Shown one piece after another: positions 63,962 to 64,000 of a stretch of DNA of 64,000 nt (positions are counted from its first letter, which is position 1; the number at the start of each line of letters is the position of its first letter). Under the pieces are notes generated by a model. It saw only the letters and a list, made by a program, of their open reading frames with translations. It ran no database searches and had not been told where the DNA came from. The DNA is from a bacterium. Lineage in GTDB: Bacteria > Bacteroidota > Bacteroidia > Flavobacteriales_D > Crocinitomicaceae. The stretch covers positions 1-64,000 of the forward strand of contig JANSYQ010000004.1 of the NCBI GenBank assembly GCA_024742305.1, given 5' to 3'. A program made the translations under genes and the position numbers.

Positions 63962-64000
63962 GTATTTTGCGCGTTTCGGCTGTAGGTTGATACGGAGAGG

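Noticed and set aside
1-64000. CRISPR array
   Set aside because: No regularly spaced direct repeats with unique spacers were seen. The 17.7 and 17.97 kb repeats are only two copies with a different organisation.

Overview
The window looks like a chromosomal segment of a Bacteroidota bacterium, most likely order Flavobacteriales. The signs are several secreted proteins with type IX secretion (T9SS) C-terminal sorting domains, the ExbB/unknown/ExbD/ExbD order, many SPII lipoproteins, Bacteroidota-type -7 boxes (TAnnTTTG), near absence of Shine-Dalgarno sites, and the flippase-dut-nucleotidyltransferase-TPR-DUF4292-M23 gene order. No rRNA, intact tRNA or CRISPR array was seen. Genus was not determined.

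Layout. 0-1 kb: an IS1595-type insertion sequence cut by the window edge. 1-12.5 kb: a giant RHS/YD-repeat protein with a variable C-terminal tip, a small membrane protein one base behind it (candidate immunity protein), and two paralogous double-GerE HTH proteins. 12.5-17.6 kb: an accessory block with a zinc-ribbon/coiled-coil/RecA-type ATPase, a two-gene unit ending in a HEPN-like RNase motif, a small orphan, and a Cys/His-cluster (HNH-like) protein; it resembles a defence island of unfamiliar types. 17.6-18.2 kb: a duplicated structured repeat. 18.2-19.3 kb: a nuclease-toxin-like protein whose N-terminus resembles contractile-injection-system cargo.

19.6-29.8 kb is core: exbB/unknown/exbD/exbD, a GNAT-like protein, pth, asnS, rpoN, a PAP2-like membrane protein, an M48 lipoprotein protease and a LacI regulator. 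29.9-43.3 kb is rich in secreted proteins: a WG-like repeat protein, a T9SS lectin, a TetR plus T9SS alpha/beta-hydrolase operon with a clear operator, a 1662-residue T9SS protein, a further T9SS protein, a DoxX-like protein and a FISUMP lipoprotein. 43.3-49.6 kb: lysS, hemJ, a lipoprotein that appears to be a detached ExbD periplasmic domain, a large membrane glycosyltransferase-like protein and a crotonase.

49.6-64 kb is envelope and polysaccharide: flippase, dut, sugar nucleotidyltransferase, a chain of overlapping genes (TPR lipoprotein, DUF4292 lipoprotein, EnvC-like M23 protein), a secreted unknown, a Fic protein, an O-antigen ligase/polymerase, a Wzz-type chain-length protein, a methyltransferase and a second flippase. 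Short palindromic repeats of at least two families are scattered between genes.

The most interesting parts are the polymorphic-toxin/defence stretch at 1-19.3 kb, the ExbD-derived lipoprotein, and the two palindromic operator regions near 33.7 and 35.85 kb.
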